Origin: Protopterus annectens
Taxonomy: Eukaryota > Chordata > Ceratodontiformes > Protopteridae
Assembly: GCF_019279795.1 (NCBI RefSeq)
Contig: NC_056738.1
Span: 399,332,408-399,396,407, forward strand
Direction: 5' to 3'
DNA length: 64,000 bases
The notes under the pieces were generated by a model. It had not been told where the DNA came from, did not search any database, and saw only the letters and a list, made by a program, of their open reading frames with translations. This document shows positions 11,475-22,512 of this stretch, one piece after another. The position numbers were made by a program, and so were the translations under genes. How positions within the stretch are numbered: the stretch's first letter is position 1; every line of letters begins with the position of its first letter.

Positions 11475-12975
11475 ATATCTAGAAATATACCCAATAAAAT
11501 CCACAACTTAAAATATATGCTTGCCCCTCAGATATATCTTCCTCCACTTCATCATCATCCAATCCCATTTTGCCACTTTCTACATGGGTTCTGGGTGTCA
11601 CATCAACTGTTGCTATCTCTCTCTCTCTAATCAATGCCATTCTCCTACCTTCTTCGACACTCATGCCTGCTGGTCTTCTCTCACATAATCCATCTACCTC
11701 TTTGCTGGATGCCATCATTTCCTCTTGCCTTCTTCCTCTCTGTCCCCAATCTTCTTCCCCATATTGTCCTCTGCTTTTCTGCACATGTGCCCAAATCACC
11801 ATAATCTGCCCTCTTTGACCTTTTCTGCAAGTGGAGCTACTTTTGCTTCTGCTCTGGTGTTCTCATTTCTTCGTCTGTCCCAGTCAGCATCCCACCACCC
11901 ATCTCAGGCACAATCTCCATTACCTGTAGCATCCTCAGCTGCTCTGACTTTACTGCCCAGGTTTCTGTACTATACAGCGTTACTGGTTGCACCACTGTTT
12001 TGCACACCTTACTTTTCAGCTTCTTTGGCATTCTTCTGTCATACACTTCCCCTGCCACTTTGTGCCAGTTAGCTGCAGTCCCTCTGTTTCTAGCCTTGAT
12101 CTCCTCATTCAAACTTCCCTTCTCCTCAACCACCCCTCCCAGATAGTTAAAGCCATTAACCTGTTCCACTATCTTTCCTTCTATCTCAATTCTCAGTTTC
12201 TTCTGATTTCCCCCATCCCATGTGCCTTTCCTATCCTTTGCTGAAGTTCTTGCTCAGAGTCTGCCAGTAATGCAACGTTGTCTGCATGCTGTCCCCTCCA
12301 ACCTGTTTGCTGATGTAGTCTATCACCAGTATTAACAGCAGTGGGCTGAGTTGAACCCTGATGCAATGCACCCCACTCCCACTAGGAGCCCCTCTGTGAG
12401 ACCAAACACTGTTTGTACTTGAATCATTTGGTCCTTGTACATACACTTTACTGATTCTACCAATATTTCTGGGACTTTGAACCACCACAGAACTGCCCTA
12501 ATCAGCTTTCTTGAGACCTTATCATACACTTTCTCCAAGTCTAGGAATGCCCATTTGTACTCCTTCCTCATTTCTAGCATCTTCTCATCTTCTCAACTAT
12601 CTGTCTCAATGCAAACATTCTGTCAGTTGACCTGCATCCTGATCTGAATCTGAACTGCTCATCTCCCATCTTACTTTCTACTACTCTATGCATTTGTTTG
12701 TCAATCACACTCTCCAGAACTTTCATGCAGTATAACAGGAGTTTGATACCTCTATACTGCCCACAGTTGTGGATGTCTCCCTTATTCTTGAAAACTGACG
12801 CTAACATGCTTATTCTCCAGTCACCTGGGATGCATCTTTCTGTTCAAAGTGCTGTGAGTATCCTCAGGAGCCATTTCTCGTCAGTCTCATCCAACATCTT
12901 TAACATATCTGCCGTGACCTCATCTGAGCCTGCTGCTTTCTCTGCCTTCATGTTCCTTAGATATGTTCTTACTTC
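11475..12975 (-). mobile_element. LINE L, 3' half (reverse transcriptase and C-terminal region)
   Basis: The minus-strand non-LTR retrotransposon. Reverse transcriptase landmarks in broken frames are NKGDIHNCGQYRGIKLL (about 12740-12790), FRFRSGCRSTD (about 12640), WAFLDLEKVYDKVSRKLI (about 12500-12550) and MEQVNGFNYLGG with YSTETWAVK (about 11990-12170). After a diverged C-terminal region the element ends near 11475. Its 5' half, with the endonuclease, continues at 22513-24110 after the inserted Penelope element. Stops and frameshifts are frequent, so it is an old, inactive copy. Clade is uncertain; it resembles the RTE-like or jockey-like APE-endonuclease LINEs. Confidence 0.8.
12964..12975. 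repeat. Target-site duplication of Penelope element P, left copy
   Basis: The 12-mer tgttcttacttc occurs here and again at 22513-22524. The LINE L reading is interrupted exactly between the two copies (an EEVRT-coding stretch on the minus strand), which identifies them as the duplicated target of the Penelope insertion. Confidence 0.85.
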
Positions 12976-13371
12976 AGATAGCAACGGAACCACTACATGG
13001 AGCAAGAGATTGACAGAACGTCAATCACAGGCAGCAGCACACAACTCTTCTGTCCTGACTAATCAGGATTTTCTGAATGGCAGGCAGCAAGGGCAACATC
13101 AAGGACAAGGGGTAACACCGAGGAACCAATGAAGAAGGAAATAGAACCAATGGAGGAGATGAAGAACAGCCTTTCCATAGACAACATTGGGGAAGCTAAT
13201 TCTGTTACTGTTTACAACAACACAAAAGTTGACTTTAAAATGTATAACTTCAAATCTCGAAAAGCTGATTCAGGGTTGATCGAGACTTTGGCTAAAAACC
13301 TCTCCTATGTACCAACAAATAAAGCTAATTTGACCAGAATTTTACTTGACTTGAGAATATATACACGGAAA

Positions 13372-13560
13372 TTAGAAGTTATGTACTCACCATAACGTTC
13401 CATCTGAGTAGGTAGTTCATTTGTCTGCAACCTGTGGGTTACGGATCCGATATCGGATCCGAGCCGGCAACTTGTTTCAAGCTAATGGATCTGAGCTCCT
13501 AGCCCCTCCCTTCACCCATAATCCCCTGCTAACCCTCCATGACCTTAGATCGAGTTTGCC
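13372..13560. repeat. DIRS copy E left terminal repeat
   Basis: From about 13411 to 13560 it is the reverse complement of 19222-19371. The outermost 40 bp or so (gaagttatgtactcaccata and on) are specific to this end and recur in copies F, H and I. It contains a perfect 20-bp palindrome at 13442-13461. Confidence 0.9.
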
Positions 13561-13634
13561 TCTCCATATATCTCCAAGAAAGGATACCTAAAAACTAATA
13601 GATCCAAGAAGGTCAGGGGGAAGGAGGGGGGGAT

Positions 13635-13734
13635 GGTTGCAGACAAATGAACTACCTACTCAGATGGAATGTTATGGTGAGTACATAACTTCTAAATCTG
13701 AAGTAGGAATGTTCATTTGTCAGCAACCTGTGGG
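13635..13734. repeat. DIRS copy E internal complementary region
   Basis: The first half (13635-13692) is the reverse complement of the left outer end (13375-13432). The second half (13696-13734) is the reverse complement of the right outer end (19344-19382). The two halves meet at TAA (13693-13695). This is the circle-junction template region known for DIRS1-type elements. Confidence 0.92.
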
Positions 13735-13875
13735 ACAGAGTCCCCAGCTACCTGCACCCTGGGTGGCCATCATGGAAGGATATTACGAAGCACCGCAGAG
13801 CCAAAGGATGCTCTCCCTCTAGAAAGCAGGTCGATAAAGGTATGAGATGAAGCCCAAGTGGCTGCAGAACAAATA

Positions 13876-14720
13876 TCATCGAACTCTAGACTTGAAAGCC
13901 GCAGAAGTAGAAATGGAGCGAGTGGAATGAGCACGAACTCCTTCTGGTGCGGGTCTACCCGAGGCTTGATAAGCTAGAAGGATACATTGGGAAATCCAGC
14001 GAGATAAAGATACTTTAGAGATAGCTTTCCCCAAGTTAAATTTGGCAAAGAAAACGAACAGCTGGTCGGATTGTCTATGGCTAGCCATCCTATGGGTATA
14101 AAAACGAAGCTGCCTATGAACATCCAATGAGTGCAGCTTGTATTCACCCTTATTTTGATATTTAGGGAAGAAAACCGGTAAATTTATGAATTGGTTTATG
14201 TTGGTTTCTGATGCTATCTTGGGAAGAAAGGAGGGATTGATCCTAAGGTACACTATCAGGGTGAAAAATCAGGTATGGAGGCTTTACAGAAAGAGCCTGA
14301 AGTTCCGACACTCTTTTCGCTGAAGTAATGGCTACAAGGAATGCTGTTTTCCATGACAAGAATTTGAGATCCACTGAAGCAGCGGGTTCAAAGGGTGGAG
14401 CAGTCAAGGCTTGAAGAACTAAAGTAAGATCCCATGGGGGTACGGCTTCTTTTACAGGAGGTCTAAGTAAAAAGGTACCCTTGAGAAAGGTTTTACACAA
14501 TTTGGCTGACATCAAGGGTCCTGTATCATGTCCCACATGATAATGAGAAATGGCTGCCAATTGCACTTTGACAGTTGAACAACTAGCACCTTCTCGAGTT
14601 CAGTTAGGAAGTTTAAAATGGATGGAAGAGGAGCCGTAAAGGGATCAAGATCACGGCGCTCCGCCCAGATGGAAAAACATTTCCATTTGCTGTGATATAC
14701 CTTCCTGGTGGAGGGCTTAT
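13876..14720 (-). pseudogene. DIRS copy E tyrosine recombinase region (fossil)
   Basis: The recombinase that in DIRS elements joins the circular DNA copy into the genome. Visible landmarks are SWKTAFLVAITSAKRVSELQ (the arginine-bearing first catalytic block), SLDVHRQLRFYTHR, and VRAHSTRSISTS (the H-x-x-R block) followed by the region where the tyrosine is expected. Its N-terminal part begins after the RNase H/linker region, near STRKVYHSKW. It belongs to a broken copy. Confidence 0.85.
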
Positions 14721-14771
14721 GTGCTGCCACGAGGATGGCTTTGACTGGTGAAGAGATACCGGGAGTCCTAA

Positions 14772-16973
14772 CTAGGAGTGGAACTGGAGCAACCAAGCTG
14801 TCAGTTTCAGATTGTCCAGGTTTGGAGTTGGCAAGTCCAATGGATGGGAGATGAGATCCGGGATGGGATCTAGAATCCAAGGGTGATTCACAAGGTGAGA
14901 CCACAGGTAAGGGAACCAAATTTGTCGAGGCCAGAATGGGGCAATGAGAATCATCCTGCTCCCCAACCGCGAGGCTTTCTGTAAGAGTTGTATGATCATT
15001 GGAAGAGGAGGATAGGCATAGAGTAGACCGGGTGGCCAAGCATGCACCAGAGCGTCTCTTGGAGATGCCCCTGGTGGGGGGATTAGAGTGAGGAAATTGT
15101 CGCATTTGGCATTTGATGGAGATGCAAAAAGATCGCAGCAGGGTTGCCCCCATGTTGCGAATATCTGCTTCGCTACTAGAGGATTGAGAGACCACTCGTA
15201 GGGGGCAAGAAGGGTGCAGCTGAGCTTGTACGCTAGGATGTTGGTCCTCCCCGGAATGTGCATTGCAATCAGAAAGTGGTTGGTGGAGATTGCCCATTCC
15301 CACACTCTCATGGCTTCGCGGCAAAGAGGATAAGATCTGGTTCCCCCCTGTTTGTTGATATACCAGACCACTGACATGTTGTCCGAGTGAACTGCAATCG
15401 TTCCTGTGGGGAGGAAGCTCTGAAGTGCTTGCAACGCTAACAGCACCGCTTTCATCTCCAGAACGTTGATATGCAGGGAGTTCTCTGTATCATTCCACGT
15501 GCCTTGGACTGTCCTGCCTGAGTAATGCCCCCCCCACCCGAGGCGGGAAGCGTCCGTGGTCACCGTGGCAATAGGGGGAGAGGTGCAGAAGGGACGGCCC
15601 GTATGGAAGTTTGATGCTTGGAGCCACCATAGTAGCGCCCTTCTGCAAGCCTTGCTGATATCAATGGGATGGTGGAGAGGAAGGGATAGGAATGACCATT
15701 ACACTAACAGAGTCCATTGCAGGACTCGCATGTTCAAACGGGTGCATGGAAGGAGTGTAATCGCTGCTGCCATGGAGTCTAGTGCCCTCAGGATCAATTC
15801 CGCTGGTGAAGCCTCTGAATGAAGGATAGCCCGCACATGAAATTGAAGATTTCTGATTCTCTCCGCAGTTAGGAAGGCTCGCAAATCTCTGGTGTTTATT
15901 CTGGCACCTATAAATTCTATGATCTGTGTTGGAGCCAGTAGGGATTTGCCGACATTAATAGTAATGCCTAGTTGTGGGGCTAGATGGAGAAAGAAGTCTC
16001 TGGCTGAGCAAAGTAGATGCCTTGTTGGTGCGGTCAGGAGCCAGTCATCCAGGTACAGGAAGACCTGAATTCCCTGGAGTCTCAGGTGGGCCGCAATCAC
16101 TGCTAACACTTTGGTGAACACCCGGGGGGCTGTGGTGAGGCCAAAGGGAAGGACCCTGAACTGGTAGTGACTGGCTCCCAGACGGAAGCGAAGGAACGTC
16201 CTGGATCATTTGTCCATTAAGATGTGGTAATACGCATCATTGAGGTCTATAGAGCACATCCAATCGTTCTCCCTCAGAAGGGGGAGGATAGATTGAAGAG
16301 TGACCATTCGGAATTTTTCCTTGGTTACTGACAGGTTCAAGTGGGGAAGGTCTAGGATGGGTCTCAGATCCCCCGTCTTTTTTGGCACCAAAAAGAACCT
16401 GGAGTAGAACCCTAATCTGAGCTGGTCTTGGGGGACGGGCTGGATGGCTCTTTTTCTTAGCAGCTGCTGTATTTCTGCGGCTGCGGCCTCCGTGTGATCG
16501 GGTGGTACATCAGGGAGGTTCTTGGATTGGGGGACATGGAGAATTGATATTTTGTACCCTCTGGATATGATGCGAAGCACCCAGCGGTCTGTTGTGATGG
16601 ACTCCCATGCCGCTAGATGCTTCGAAAAATGCCCCCCGACTGCCTCCAGAGTGGAGCAGCCGGGCAACCCCTCAGGGCTGCTGCGTGGGCCGTTCAGAGA
16701 AAGGTTCTCTGGACCCGAAATTTCTTGGAGCCCCTCTGCCCCTAGGGCGACGTCCTCCCTGTCCACCTCTGCCACAGTAGGACTGGTTGTCCGGAACTGG
16801 TTGGGAATGTTGTGATTTTCGGAACCACATCTTCTTCTGACCCTTTTGGTTCCTTGAAAAGGACCGCTGGGGAGCAGAGAAGCGGACTCTGACGGCAGAC
16901 AACGTCTTCCCGTCCTTCTCACTTTGGACAAGCGTCTCGCGAACTGTTTTGCCAAAAAGGGCAGAACCATCAA
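14772..16973 (-). pseudogene. DIRS copy E reverse transcriptase, RNase H and methyltransferase-like linker (fossil)
   Basis: In order on the minus strand: YSRFFLVPKKTGDLRPILDL, MCSIDLNDAYYHI, VFLYLDDWLL (catalytic YLDD) and GARINTRDLRAFL of reverse transcriptase. Then come TTDASRLGWGGHY, LHINVLEMKAVLLAL and VHSDNMSVVWYINKQGG of RNase H with the expected acidic residues. Finally there is a DLFASPSN / PPGASPRDALVHAWP region typical of vertebrate DIRS pol. The copy is broken. Confidence 0.88.
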
Positions 16974-18952
16974 AGGGGGCGTTCGCGAAGGACGCTTTAA
17001 AGGGCTCCGTAAAGTCGCAATGACGGAGCCAGGCCTGACGTCTCATGACTAGGCCTGCTCCGCTGGCCCTAGCGGCTCCCTCTGTGGCGTGGGACAATAG
17101 CCGCATAGAGGTGTTTGAAATAGATCTCAGAGTGGCCATTCGGGTGGAGTACAATTGTTTATCCTCCTCCGACATGGACTCAGGGGGGGATGCAGCGTAC
17201 TCTTTGATAAGATCCCGCTGCATCCTGATGACATGTGCCATATAGTTCAGAGACCTTACTGAGAAGGTCGCTGAACTAAAGACTCGCTTCCCTAAGCGAT
17301 CCATCAAACAGGACTCTTTGCTCGGTGGATGGACTGAGGGACTCTGAGCCAATTCCGTCTTTGTGGCTGCTGCCGTCAACATGGCATCTACAGGGGGGCC
17401 CTTACTCCAATGAGACCGGTCTGAGGGGGGGGCTAAGAATCCTTTCCTGTCATTTGGGTATTGGCTCCACGGTGTCCGGATCCTTCCATGCCCTGGTGGT
17501 AATAAGGTCCACCAGGGGATCGGCTGGAGGGGACACCCAGGAGGTAGACGGGCCTGCCTCGAATGCCTCCAGAAACACGGACTTGTCAGAGGAAGACTTG
17601 GGGGCAGACCACCCACCTCTGATTCTTAGCATCTCCATGATGTCTCCAAAGGAGACATCCTCAGGGGGTGATCTTGGGGAGCCTTCCCCTTCCTCCAAGT
17701 CCGTGTCCTCGGTTAAGGACTCAGGGGAGTCCATGTGCCTCCTTTTGCACTTATGCTTGCGGGGAGCTTCCTCAGGGGGACTGTCCGAGGAGGCCTCGCC
17801 AGCAACATCTTGTTCCAATGGAACTATCTGTGACATCGAAGCAGGCTGTCCCTTTGGCCGGGTGATGGAAGCCTGGCCCAGCAGAGAGGGAGTGCAGGGA
17901 GGAGTCAATGCAAGGACCGGGGGTCCTGATGCTCTCAACAGAGCCCTCTCCACAACATCGAATGCAGAGGGAGAGCCACTCTCCAATGGATCCGAAAGTC
18001 TGCTCCCACTCTGATCCGATGAAGGGATCGGAGCCGGTGCCAAGACTGTCGGATCTGAGGGACCAGTGTGCTCCGACCTGGACAGAGCCGAAGGCACACT
18101 GAATCCCCCGGATCCGAAGCTCGGACCACAGCTCCGAGAGGTCGGATCCGACAGACTCGAGGGTAGGGTCGGATCCAAAGTACCAAGTACTGTCGGCGCC
18201 GACCCACCCCTGGCTCCAAGGCTGCTCAGCTCCGAGCGCTCTGAACCCGGGTAGCGGGTCAGAGGAGCAATTGGGTGGTAAAAAGGTGTCGAGCTCCCCC
18301 CCTGAGTGGGGGGAGGCAAGAGCACTCCCATCTGCAGCTGGGCCTAGATGAACCTTCACATCATCCGGTCCAAGTCTGCATCAGATAAACTGAATGTGGA
18401 TCTCGAAGAGGCCACCGAGGCAGGCCTGGAATGCCGCCTCGATGACCTCGACGGAGATCGGGTCTCCTCCTCCTCGGGCCCCGGGGAGAAAGAAGGGGAT
18501 CGGAGCCAAGGAGGAGGAGACCTACAAGCAATGGAGGGAGAAGCCCGCTTAGCTGGCGGGGCCGAAACAGAGGTCTCGGCCCGCCGTTTGTGGTGCTTCT
18601 CCCTCTGTTTCTCCCTCCTGGCCTCCCTGTCCTCCGACACTTTAGTGGGAGTTTGAGTCCCAGTCGGAGGCAGGGGGGCAGGAGTGGCAACTATCACAGG
18701 CTGTGATGGAGCCACAGGAGTAGCAGAGGTAGCGGAGGCCGAAGCTGAATCCGGAGGTAGAAGTCCCGCCATGACCAGCTTCGACCTCCGTTCTTTCAGT
18801 GCCCTGGGGTTGAACACTGCACAGATAGTACAGCCCAAGGTGAGGTGTCCAACCCCAAGGCACCGAACGCACCGAGTGTGGCCATCAGCTGGGGAGAGCT
18901 TATGGCCACACTCAGTAAATTTAGAAAATGTGGCTTTTGGGGCCTCAGCCAT
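16672..18952 (-). pseudogene. DIRS copy E gag region (fossil)
   Basis: The structural protein region. The start near 18952 carries a C-x12-C-x2-C-x4-H-x4-C-x2-C cluster. A long serine/proline-rich, low-complexity middle follows (about 17700-18330), with many GGATCC-like repeats in the DNA. A C-terminal part has RQAWLRHCDF and ALFGKTVRETL and is basic at the end. The homologous order is seen in copies C, D and H. The cluster suggests a zinc-binding fold, which is inference only. The copy is broken. Confidence 0.75.
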
Positions 18953-19221
18953 TCCTTTTTTTTTTTTTTTTTTTTTAAACTAAAAAAGAAAGAAAAACAA
19001 CTACACACACACACAGGCCCCAAAAGACACACAACAAACACTCACACACTAGCGACCAGCAAAGGGAGGGTATTAATTAAAAATTAAGGAACCTAACTCA
19101 GACACACTTTACAAGTATTACTTTAAACTAAAAAAGAATTTTCTGACTAGAAATAATTCGAAAAAGTTAACTTTTTTCACTTATCTGACAGAGCTCAAAA
19201 AGATCCAGCCATCACAAGCGC

Positions 19222-19385
19222 GGCAAACTAGATCTGAGGTCATGGAGAGTTAGCAGGGGATTATGGGTGAAGGGAGGGGCTAGGAGCTCGGATCCATTAG
19301 CTTGAAACAAGTTGCCGGCTCGGATCCAATATCGGATCCGTAACCCACAGGTTGCTGACAAATGAACATTCCTACTTCAGATTTA
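19222..19385. repeat. DIRS copy E right terminal repeat
   Basis: Inverted match to 13411-13560. The extreme right segment (cattcctacttcagattta, about 19367-19385) is specific to this end and is echoed in the second half of the internal complementary region. Confidence 0.9.
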
Positions 19386-21055
19386 AATTTACATGTATTG
19401 TTTGGTAATAATAATGGTTTCAATGACTTTAGAATTTCCAGTACATTCAATCCCCCACTGCATGTTACCTTAGGATTGTTTGAAAAATTATGCAAAATGG
19501 ACATAAGGAACACCTTGTCCAAAAATGTTAGTAAATACTCCCAGGGCAACTTAACCGACACAGAAAAGGACACATTGCTTGATTTAAGGATGACTAATAG
19601 TAGAGTAATGCGACCTGATAAAGGGGGAGGTTTAATTTTCATGGACAAAGAGGTTTATATTTCAAGGATGACTGATACACTGCAGACTGACTTTTAACAA
19701 AAAGCATATTTGAAAGAAATAAATAAGGGTTATCAAAAGGCCAAATCTGCCATTAATGATTTGTTCTTAGAAGGCAGTATTAGCATTGACATGTTTAATG
19801 TTTTGAACATTCAAGCACCTCTAACACCTGTCTTCTTTGGTATCCCTACGATCCATAAGATCTTTTGAACCCCCCTTTTGGACCCATAATTGATGGAAGG
19901 AATTCCATCACTTATGGATGTGCTAAACTAGTAGATAGTGCAGAATATAACTTCCTCACCATAGATGTGAGGGGTTTATATACGGTTATCCTCCAAGTTG
20001 TTGGCATACAGTAGGTTACCGAATTTCTATTATATAAAGGAGGGCTGCAGGTGATGAAATAAACTTAGTAGAGAATTTGCTAGACCTTATATTGAATAAT
20101 AAATATTTCTTGTTTAACAAAGATTATTACTTGCAGAAAAGTGGGATAGTCATGGGGTCCCCATGTGGGGGGAGCTTCATGAATTGCACAATGGCATTTT
20201 GGGAGACACAGCTCCTCTTTACTAATGGGAGACTTAAGAATAGCATCATTTGGTACACAAGGTACCTAGACAACATGTTTCTAGTCTTTAAAAGGGACCT
20301 TCATAAAGCTGGACTTCTGATGGAAGGCCTTTCCAATTTGACTATTTTTCTACAATTCACCTACCAGTTTGAAATTAATTAAATATCATATTTGGACGTG
20401 CAACTTAAAAAGGATTACATAATAGATACGTGGCGAAGATTTTTAGGAAGCCCAACCTATTCTAATGATTTCCCCCATTTTCAGAGCAACTATCCTTACC
20501 ACCAGAAAAGAGCTGCATTAAAAGGTCAGGTAGTTATGGCAGCAAGAATGACATCATTTAAAGAAGAGAATGTGACACTCTTTAAACTATGTTTTGGAAC
20601 AGGGGGTACCCCTTGGACCTACTCAACGATATTATTGGGGAATCTGGCAGGAAGCAACAAGGTGGATACTTTAAACAGATATTAAATAAGAATGTCAACT
20701 TTAGAGGGGAAGATGAACACCCCTCAGGGCTACCTGACCTTACACAAAATTCAAGTAATTTAAACTATACCATCAGTTTTACTGCAGTCTTCTGTAGAGA
20801 GGCTAGTCTCCTAAGGGATATCCTAAATAAAAACTGGGCCTTAATAAGAGAGGATGGTACAATTAGGGGGAAGCTTGACATAAAGCCAAATATAACCTAT
20901 TGTAGGGGACAGAATATTAAGACCATTCTTGAGAAGAAAATGAAACCTTGTGTGCCCAATAAAGGCATGAAAAAATGTGGTAGGTGTACGCATTGTAAAT
21001 TTGTTAAGGTAACATAACATTTTATATTATACAATGACTCCCCATTAATATTCAA

Positions 21056-21787
21056 AAGCGTGCATGCTAATTGGCCAGCCCAACCAGTGTGTCCATCATA
21101 AAATCCCACAATATACCAACGGAAAAAAGTCTGGTCACCTGGACTTTTCTGTTGGTATATTGTTTAAATTTTATTTTTATTTCTTAAAAAATAAAAATAA
21201 AATTTTTAGCCCCAACTCTGGACTAACCAGAGAGTCAGCTTGGCCGACATACTAGGGAAATCAGGTATGTTATTTAAAATTAAACACACATACCTGATAA
21301 CCCTTGTATTTCTTCCATGCTGTCTCTCTCCTACCCCTAAATCTGCTCTAAAGTTTTTTTTTTTTTTTTTTTAATTAAAAAAAAATTAAAAAGACAACAA
21401 AAACAGACCAACGGAGACTTTCTTTTCTCCGTTGCTTCCGTTTCAAAGCACTGATGTACTGGGTATGCGTGGGAATGCAAGTCCCATACACATGTGCAGT
21501 ACATCAACACAAGGAAGCAGTATATCACCAGCTGCAGAAGAACAGTAATGCACTGTTATTCAAAGACATTATTTAAGAAAAGTAAGTTTTTTTTTTTTTT
21601 CTTAAATAATGTCATTGTATAATAGTAATAACTGACTCCATGATTGTGGTATACTGAAATTTAGCCATGGTTGGCTTTATTTAATCAGTCGGGCTTCACC
21701 CTCATGATTAAACCATGCCAACAGTGAGTAAATCTTCAATATACCACACCATGTCATCGGTTATTGCTGTAATATCCAATACCAGGT
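21056..21787. mobile_element. Inserted foldback/MITE sequences inside Penelope element P
   Basis: The Penelope reading stops near 21055, after the cysteine linker, and resumes near 21788 at the endonuclease. The insert is rich in hairpins. One is caatataccaacggaaaaaa paired with its complement ending at 21167. Another is the gacattatttaag/cttaaataatgtc pair around 21567-21613. The third is an element at about 21617-21784 with imperfect 45-bp terminal inverted repeats (caataaccg and gtggtatattga motifs) around a palindromic centre with catgattaaaccatg. No transposase is present. It probably holds more than one non-autonomous insertion. The superfamily is not determined. Confidence 0.55.
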
Positions 21788-22512
21788 ATTACATAAATGG
21801 GAAATTCGACTGCAACAGTAAAAGGGTTATTTATTTGGCCTTGTGCCAATTATGCAAATGTTTTATATAGGAAAAAACGAAAGACATTTTAAACAGAGAA
21901 TTTATGAATACCAGTATTGTATTCATAAACAGGAGACTACCAATACTTTATCAAGACATATACTTGAATGTCCAGACCATTTTTTTTCACTATTTAATTA
22001 TTGAACAGGTCAACACTGACCCTAGAGGGGGTCCATGGGCTTTAAAGCTGGAGGAGAGAGAACTCCTCTAGCAACTTAATGCCCATTCTTTCCCGGGACT
22101 CAAAAACCTTTACTGAATAAAGTGTATTTTAAAATTGAAGGCTATGTTGAGATAACTCAGGGGTAAAAAAGTAAAGTAGATAGTAAAACTTTGAAAGTAT
22201 TTTGAAATTTTAACATTGTTTTTTGTGTTAATGGAAAGTGGGTGACAGTGGAAAAAGAAATGTATTTTTTCAAAATTTGAGTATGTAACTTTAATGGCAA
22301 GAGTGGAATTAGGTACTTTGTGACGTCATTTACAGTGATGACTTTGGGTGATTTATTGTTTGATGAAGTTCATTGAAAGCATAGTGAACGAAAGCACTTA
22401 CAATAAACCCTTTTGGATTTTACAATTATTCACTTGGACATTACTGGAGTTTGGAACTCTTCTGTTTTTCTGGTGAATTTTTTTTGTGGTTTTCTCCTAA
22501 CAGTTTGCTTGC

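Larger units (their letters stand above)
13372..19385 (-). mobile_element. DIRS-type retrotransposon copy E, nearly full length
   Basis: The most complete DIRS in the window, inserted in Penelope element P. It has inverted terminal repeats (about 13411-13560 against 19222-19371), an internal complementary region at 13635-13734 joining both outer ends, and on the minus strand gag (about 16670-18952), reverse transcriptase/RNase H (about 14770-16970) and tyrosine recombinase (about 13876-14720). A TTA trinucleotide stands at both borders and in the complementary region. No longer target duplication is seen, as expected for recombinase-mediated insertion. The terminal repeats differ at only a handful of positions, so it is probably one of the younger copies here. 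It nonetheless looks broken, with several breaks across the coding parts. Confidence 0.9.
12976..22512 (+). mobile_element. Penelope-like element P (Neptune-like), split by a DIRS and a MITE
   Basis: The outer limits are set by a 12-bp target-site duplication inside LINE L. Its own sequence occupies 12976-13374, 19386-about 21055 and about 21788-22512. The visible order on the plus strand is an N-terminal region (about 12980-13374), RPDKGGGLIFMDKEVY, the reverse transcriptase core with GIVMGSPCGG and a YTRYLDNMF catalytic block (about 20100-20290), a zinc-finger-like linker with CGRCTHCKF (about 20975-21003), a GIY-YIG endonuclease remnant around CNSKRVIYLALC (about 21800-21990), and an A/T-rich 3' region ending near a caataaaccc tract (22400-22410). 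The catalytic aspartate pair reads LD-N in place of the usual DD, and stops and frameshifts are present, so it is inactive. Confidence 0.85.

Noticed and set aside
11570-12244. Several plus-strand open frames of 80-115 codons
   Set aside because: They are antisense shadows of the LINE L reverse transcriptase; serine/leucine-rich with no family motif.
17325-18254. Long plus-strand open frame of 229 codons and neighbours
   Set aside because: Complementary-frame shadow of the low-complexity, GC-rich gag region of DIRS copy E.
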